Assembly (NCBI GenBank): GCA_900547835.1
Contig: URIJ01000085.1
Location: forward strand, 1-8,469
Source of the DNA: an uncultured Collinsella sp.
GTDB taxonomy: Bacteria > Actinomycetota > Coriobacteriia > Coriobacteriales > Coriobacteriaceae
Length of the DNA stretch: 8,469 nucleotides
Reading direction: 5' to 3'
Part shown: positions 5,901-8,469 of the stretch, piece by piece
How the letters are laid out: every line of letters begins with the position of its first letter
How positions within the stretch are numbered: position 1 is the first letter of the stretch
The notes under the pieces: generated by a model
Databases searched by the model: none
The model's input: the letters and a program-made list of their open reading frames with translations, nothing else
What the model was told of the DNA's origin: nothing
Made by a program: the position numbers and the translations under genes

Positions 5901-7357
5901 CCGACGAGATCGCGCGCATGATGGGCGAGATGGGCTCCAAGGTTCCGATGATGATCAAGCTCGATGAGAGCGACGTCGCCGGTCCCATGGGCATTCGCGT
6001 GCGTTCGTTTATCGAGTCGGTCAACCGTCGTCGCGCGGAGGAGCGTGCCGAGGGCGCCCGGGTGCACGCGGTCCATCCGCTCGACGACCCGTATAAGGTC
6101 AAGTACACCAAGCGCGACCGGCACGACAAGATCGCGCTGGTCCCCAACACCTCCCATGCGTTCTGCAGGCTCATGACCGCGGCGATGCGCAATCAGGGCG
6201 TGCGCGCCGAGGCCCTTGATATCGGGCGCGAGGATGCCATCCGCCTGGGCAAACGCTATGTGCACAACGACATCTGCTTCCCCGCGCAAATCGTGATCGG
6301 CGAGGCGCTCGCGGCACTCGAGAGCGGTAAGTACGACCCGCACGACGTCGCCGTGGTGACTGGCAAGTATATCGGCGACTGCCGCCTGACGCACTACATG
6401 CCCCTGCTGCGCCGCGCGCTCGACGACGCGGGATACGACTATGTCCCGGTGCTCACCAACGACGACGTCGATGCCCACAATGCGCATCCGGGCTTCAAGC
6501 TCGGCCTTGGCCCGAGCATCCAGATCGCCTACGGTCTTCCCATGATCGATGCCCTCGAGGCCATGCTTAGGCGCATCCGTCCCTACGAGCTCGAGAAGGG
6601 CGCGGCGGACGCTGCGTTCGACCGCGCGCTCGATGAGGTTATCGAGGGCATGGAGCGCTCCGGGCTGAGAGGCCAGGCGACGGGCTTCAAACGCGCGCTT
6701 GCGATCATGGACGCCGTTCCGTACGACCGCTCGAACCCGCATCCGACCGTTCTCATCGTGGGCGAGTACCTGCTCAATTTCCATCTCGGCGCCAACCACG
6801 AGATCGAGCGCTACCTCGAGGACAACGGGCTCGAGGTCATCGAGGCGCGCATGACCGACGTGATCCGCAAGACCTATTTCTACAAGCATGCGCAGTCGCG
6901 CGAGTTCCACGTCGACCTGTCGCTGCCCGAAAAGGCCTGGTACGCCACGGCGGACAACCTGTTCGAGCTCGCGCACGACCGTTGCGACCGCCTGGGCGCG
7001 GCGAGCCCGCTCTACGAGCCGCCGACGCGCATGCCCGAGCTCGTGCGCGCGAGCGATAAGATCCTGCACCATACGTTCGATGCGGGCGAGGGCGTGCTGA
7101 TTCCGGCGGAGATTCTCGAGCACGCCAAGCGCGGCTGCCGCAACTTCGTGATCCTGCAGCCGTTCGGGTGTCTGCCCAACCATGTCGTGGGGCGCGGGCT
7201 CATCCATGCGCTCAAGGAGCAGTATCCCACGGCGCAGTTCCTGCCGCTCGACTACGATCCCGACGTGAGCTTCGCCAACGTGGAGAACCGTCTTCAGATG
7301 CTCATCATGAACGCCAAGGCGCAGAGGTGCGGTGAGGCGCATGGCGAGACCGCGTAA
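2918..7357 (+). CDS. Giant acyl-CoA dehydratase activase/dehydratase-like fusion, candidate plasmalogen synthase
   Basis: A 1479-residue cytosolic protein without signal peptide or membrane helix. Residues ~4-265 and ~335-600 are two BadF/BcrA/HgdC-type ATPase domains, each with a phosphate loop (GLDVGSTTTK 6-15; GIDSGSTTTK 339-348), GGQD (102-105; 441-444) and cluster cysteines (C130 and C171; C464, C468 and C503). A linker has CxxCx3C plus a fourth Cys (C627, C630, C634, C653). From ~720 there is a DUF2229-like region with two related halves: CFPA at 773 and FGCG at 986, then CFPA at 1120 and FGCL at 1416. In the family, the activase uses ATP to push one electron from an Fe-S cluster to a dehydratase/reductase partner. 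Fusions of this type have been tied to anaerobic plasmalogen synthesis in Clostridium perfringens, so vinyl-ether lipid formation is the best guess; other acyl-CoA or lipid reductions remain possible. The ATG at 2918 follows GGAG (2910-2913), and GLDVGS begins at residue 6. It overlaps the TetR gene by 17 bases. Confidence 0.9.
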   Translation: MALLVGLDVGSTTTKVYAMHEDMTEAWWGYRRHGACQTASVRAMLGELAERFPHESLRVAVTGSGARDIATALGASYVQEVVANALAISRFYPQTRCAIELGGQDAKMIFFRTNDKGDIEVADMRMNGSCAGGTGAFIDEMAKLMGVGTESGEFEQLASRGTTVHEVSGRCGVYAKTDIQPLLNEGIPTTDLALSALHAVARQTIGGLAQGIDIEPPVIFEGGTLAYNPTLVRVFREQLNLSDDQVIVPRDPQIMVARGAALSLTDMFASSQPIDLPDAFVRLDKLETVAPASGEGRLAQPFFATPAEQADFTARHGKETPAKGPDAYAPGETVRVALGIDSGSTTTKFALVDEAGELVDSFYASNNGRPLDVAQQGLVSLKNRWETAGVTLAIDAVGTTGYGEELFARAFHADYHTVETVAHARAACACVPDATFVLDIGGQDMKAIWLNHGVLTDIVVNEACSAGCGSFLEGFAKNLGIAVEDIATEAFSSKAPAVLGSRCTVFMNSSVVSEQRRGKGPGDIMAGLCRSIIENVFTKVIRVSNLNRLGDKVVVQGGTFRNDAVLRAFEQYLGKPVTRAPHPGLMGAIGIALLAREECRKGDAGASFIGLDAVERFEHREFGGVTCRRCNNRCQRAVVAFGDGSLYVTGNRCPRGGAISWDELVREVPAAEELRPQGACEAQAPGTGRDRTAAAPNLFVDREKLLFESYPTVPVSGGRDVTIGIPRVLEFWDTMPFWSTFFSTLGFKVRVSGRSTKAMYERGLAHVTSDTVCFPAKLVHGHIRNLVDAGVDRIFMPVITTVPTENTASTSEWMCAVVKGYPYVMRNSDNPEERFGVPFDTPLFHWYDEGDRNRQLKAWCKETFDIDADLVAKATEQADRAQETFENQLQLRGRQVLENVHEDGGYAVVIASRPYHNDPLVNHGLPKLFSERGIPVLTPDAVPGVCNVDLSNSRIDIVNNYHARMLSCAVIVASTPELELVQMGSFGCGHDAYLTDEIARMMGEMGSKVPMMIKLDESDVAGPMGIRVRSFIESVNRRRAEERAEGARVHAVHPLDDPYKVKYTKRDRHDKIALVPNTSHAFCRLMTAAMRNQGVRAEALDIGREDAIRLGKRYVHNDICFPAQIVIGEALAALESGKYDPHDVAVVTGKYIGDCRLTHYMPLLRRALDDAGYDYVPVLTNDDVDAHNAHPGFKLGLGPSIQIAYGLPMIDALEAMLRRIRPYELEKGAADAAFDRALDEVIEGMERSGLRGQATGFKRALAIMDAVPYDRSNPHPTVLIVGEYLLNFHLGANHEIERYLEDNGLEVIEARMTDVIRKTYFYKHAQSREFHVDLSLPEKAWYATADNLFELAHDRCDRLGAASPLYEPPTRMPELVRASDKILHHTFDAGEGVLIPAEILEHAKRGCRNFVILQPFGCLPNHVVGRGLIHALKEQYPTAQFLPLDYDPDVSFANVENRLQMLIMNAKAQRCGEAHGETA

Positions 7358-8030
7358 GGACGCCGATGCGCCCGATGCGCGCACCCGTATCATCGAGGCG
7401 TTTTGGGAGCTCATCGAGAACAACAGCATCTTCGAGCTGTCGGTTGGCGAGGTGACCCGCGCCGCCCAGTGCAATCGCGGAACGTTTTACTACTATTTTC
7501 ACGATTTCGATGAACTCGTCGCCATCGCCATAGCCCAGCTGCTGCAGGATAACGAGCTCATCACCGATGCCCTCTGGCATTTTTCGAGCGAGGGCGACCT
7601 TTCGGCGTTCGACCGGCGCGACGTCCGCTGCCTGCTGCGGCGCATCGTCATCACCATGAGGGCGGGTGTCGCCGAGCAGGTCGTGCAGGGCATCCATACG
7701 ATCATCATCGACCGCGTGAGAGAGATCGTCCACCCCGACGGAGAAGAGCTCAAGGCAGATTCGAGCTTTGCGGTGGGCTTTCTGGTCTCGGGCATCATGG
7801 GCTTTGTGATGGCGGTCGGCTTTGCCCGGGAGGGCGGCGAGGAGATAGACCTCGAGCAGCCGGGGGACAGCGCGTGCGCGTACCTGAGGGCGGTCGCCAT
7901 GCAGACGGTGGAAACGGTCGCGCAAGTCGAGGGCGTCGATACATCCGAGCTGCTCGAACGCGTCTCCAAGGAGGCCGATGCCTATCGCGCATCGCGTGCG
8001 ACGAGTCCCGACGTGGTGAAAGACGCCTAG
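7341..8030 (+). CDS. TetR/AcrR-family transcriptional regulator
   Basis: A 229-residue DNA-binding regulator, close to the usual TetR size of ~190-230. It starts MARPRKD, common in the family. Residues ~13-59 form the N-terminal helix-turn-helix, with the recognition helix region NRGTFYYYF at 45-53 and DFDELV following. The C-terminal ligand-binding half diverges and gives no ligand hint. The start at ATG 7341 is preferred over the in-frame GTG at 7332 because it gives the canonical N-terminus; AGAGGTG (7323-7329) or GGTGAGG (7331-7337) can serve as ribosome binding site. The first 17 bases overlap the end of the preceding gene in another frame, which suggests translational coupling. It probably represses its own operon through the palindrome at 2848-2868. 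Ligand and target set are inferred, not visible. Confidence 0.92.
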   Translation: MARPRKDADAPDARTRIIEAFWELIENNSIFELSVGEVTRAAQCNRGTFYYYFHDFDELVAIAIAQLLQDNELITDALWHFSSEGDLSAFDRRDVRCLLRRIVITMRAGVAEQVVQGIHTIIIDRVREIVHPDGEELKADSSFAVGFLVSGIMGFVMAVGFAREGGEEIDLEQPGDSACAYLRAVAMQTVETVAQVEGVDTSELLERVSKEADAYRASRATSPDVVKDA

Positions 8031-8076
8031 GGTTTCTCTTGCGGGGCGCCTGTCGCGCATCGCGCGGTGAGTCCCG
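7980..8076. repeat. Imperfect direct repeat, end of the TetR gene copied downstream
   Basis: Bases 7980-8010, in the last codons of the TetR gene, and 8048-8076, after its stop, share GCCT(A/G)TCGCGCATCGCG and then GAGTCCCG, with a two-base length difference between. The offset is 68 bases. This looks like a small decayed duplication. The downstream copy also supplies part of the hairpin at 8056-8083. Confidence 0.4.
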
Positions 8077-8083
8077 CGATGCG
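8056..8083 (+). terminator. GC-rich hairpin after the TetR gene, weak terminator candidate
   Basis: CGCATCGCG (8056-8064) and CGCGATGCG (8075-8083) are a perfect 9-bp inverted repeat with a 10-base loop, starting 25 bases after the TetR stop. No T-tract follows (GTCATAACC), so it is not a canonical intrinsic terminator. It may protect the 3' end of the operon mRNA or end it inefficiently. Confidence 0.35.
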
Positions 8084-8111
8084 GTCATAACCTGCATTCA
8101 TGTGAGCCGGG

Positions 8112-8140
8112 TTTATAGATATTCCTCCAGCTGTTAACAT
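8112..8140 (+). promoter_or_regulatory. Possible clpC promoter
   Basis: TTTATA (8112-8117), a 17-base spacer and TAACAT (8135-8140) each match the sigma-A consensus at four of six positions. A start near 8147 would give a leader of ~75 bases. I see no CtsR-type direct repeat (GGTCAAA) nearby, and I recognise no ClgR or HspR site. Confidence 0.4.
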
Positions 8141-8163
8141 AGACAACCTGTGGGTAAAGAGAC

Positions 8164-8191
8164 AAAAGCGCCGCCGACGGGCGGGCGTTTT
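8164..8191 (+). terminator. Terminator-like hairpin in the clpC leader
   Basis: AAAA(g)CGCC-GCC pairs with GGC(g)GGCG-TTTT around the loop GACG: a 4+4+3 bp stem with two single-base bulges, four T at the 3' end and A on the 5' side, so it could work in both directions. It ends 31 bases before the clpC ATG and lies after the proposed promoter. It may end TetR operon transcripts or attenuate clpC. Confidence 0.45.
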
Positions 8192-8222
8192 GATTTCGAT
8201 GAACTCATGTAAGGAAACGAGC

Positions 8223-8469
8223 ATGTTAGATAGATTTACCGATCGAGCGCGCAAGGTCATGTCGATGGCCAAACAGGAGGCGCTCGATCTGCACTCAAAT
8301 AAGGTGGGCACCGAGCACCTGCTGCTCGCACTCGCCAAGGAGGACGAGGGCATCGCTGCCGAGGCGCTGCGCTCGCTTGATATCTCCTACGACGACATCA
8401 TGGACACCCTCAAGGAGGTCCAGACCACGGTTCCCGAGCCCAGCGAGGAGACCGAGGCTGCCAAGCTTG
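8223..8469 (+). CDS. clpC: ATP-dependent Clp protease ATP-binding subunit ClpC, N-terminal part (cut by window edge)
   Basis: ClpC is a hexameric AAA+ unfoldase that feeds damaged or tagged proteins to the ClpP peptidase in the cytosol. Only the first 82 codons are present. MLDRFTDRARKVMSMAKQEA opens the protein, and VGTEHLLLALAKEDEGIAAE (28-47) is the Clp N-domain signature, matching ClpC more closely than ClpA or ClpB. The start is supported by AAGGA (8211-8215) seven bases upstream. The ATPase domains and any MecA-binding or middle region lie beyond the window. A terminator-like hairpin and a possible promoter precede it, so it probably forms its own unit rather than part of the TetR operon. 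Confidence 0.93.
   Translation, partial: MLDRFTDRARKVMSMAKQEALDLHSNKVGTEHLLLALAKEDEGIAAEALRSLDISYDDIMDTLKEVQTTVPEPSEETEAAKL

Noticed and set aside
4895..7474. 859-codon open frame on the minus strand opposite the activase gene
   Set aside because: It lies antisense to a gene with clear domains, has no recognisable domain, and its His/Arg/Val/Ala-rich composition is that expected of the complement of GC-rich codons.
1..8469. CRISPR array, tRNA or rRNA genes, prophage or toxin-antitoxin modules
   Set aside because: Looked for and not seen: no regularly spaced repeats, no tRNA cloverleaf or CCA end, no integrase, transposase or phage-like gene.

Overview
The window reads as a chromosomal segment of a strict anaerobe of the class Coriobacteriia (Actinomycetota), most likely Collinsella or a close relative. 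I base this on the high-GC coding sequence, the ClpC-type N-terminus at the right edge, the fused threonine/serine exporter and the very long acyl-CoA dehydratase activase-like protein. This is family recognition by eye, not a database match. All clear genes lie on the + strand.

Layout. 1-205 is a non-coding upstream region with a GGGGACAG repeat fragment. 206-1774 encodes a two-part ThrE-family threonine/serine exporter with a strongly acidic N-terminal tail. 1775-2087 has no gene but is dense in structure: two abutting hairpin repeats (1775-1807, 1808-1880), a 20-bp near-palindrome inside a possible promoter (1927-1956), and a strong terminator-like hairpin (1993-2043) in front of the next gene. 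2088-2636 encodes a small four-helix membrane protein of the DUF2798 type. 2637-2917 holds a long-range hairpin, a good intrinsic terminator (2803-2835) and a perfect 21-bp palindrome (2848-2868) overlapping the promoter of the next operon. 2918-7357 encodes a 1479-residue protein. 7341-8030 encodes a TetR-family regulator overlapping its end. 8031-8222 is a control region, and 8223 to the edge is the start of clpC.

The most interesting unit is the two-gene operon at 2918-8030. Its first protein contains two BadF/HgdC-type ATPase domains, a four-cysteine linker, and what I read as two dehydratase-like (HgdB/DUF2229-type) modules. This looks like a whole ATP-driven low-potential radical enzyme system in one chain. 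Proteins of this general architecture have been linked to anaerobic plasmalogen (vinyl-ether lipid) synthesis in Clostridium perfringens, and that is the best functional hypothesis here. The overlapping TetR gene and the perfect palindrome at the operon promoter suggest a self-contained, autoregulated module, perhaps sensing an acyl-CoA or lipid-derived ligand. The exporter, the DUF2798 protein and clpC look like independent transcription units.
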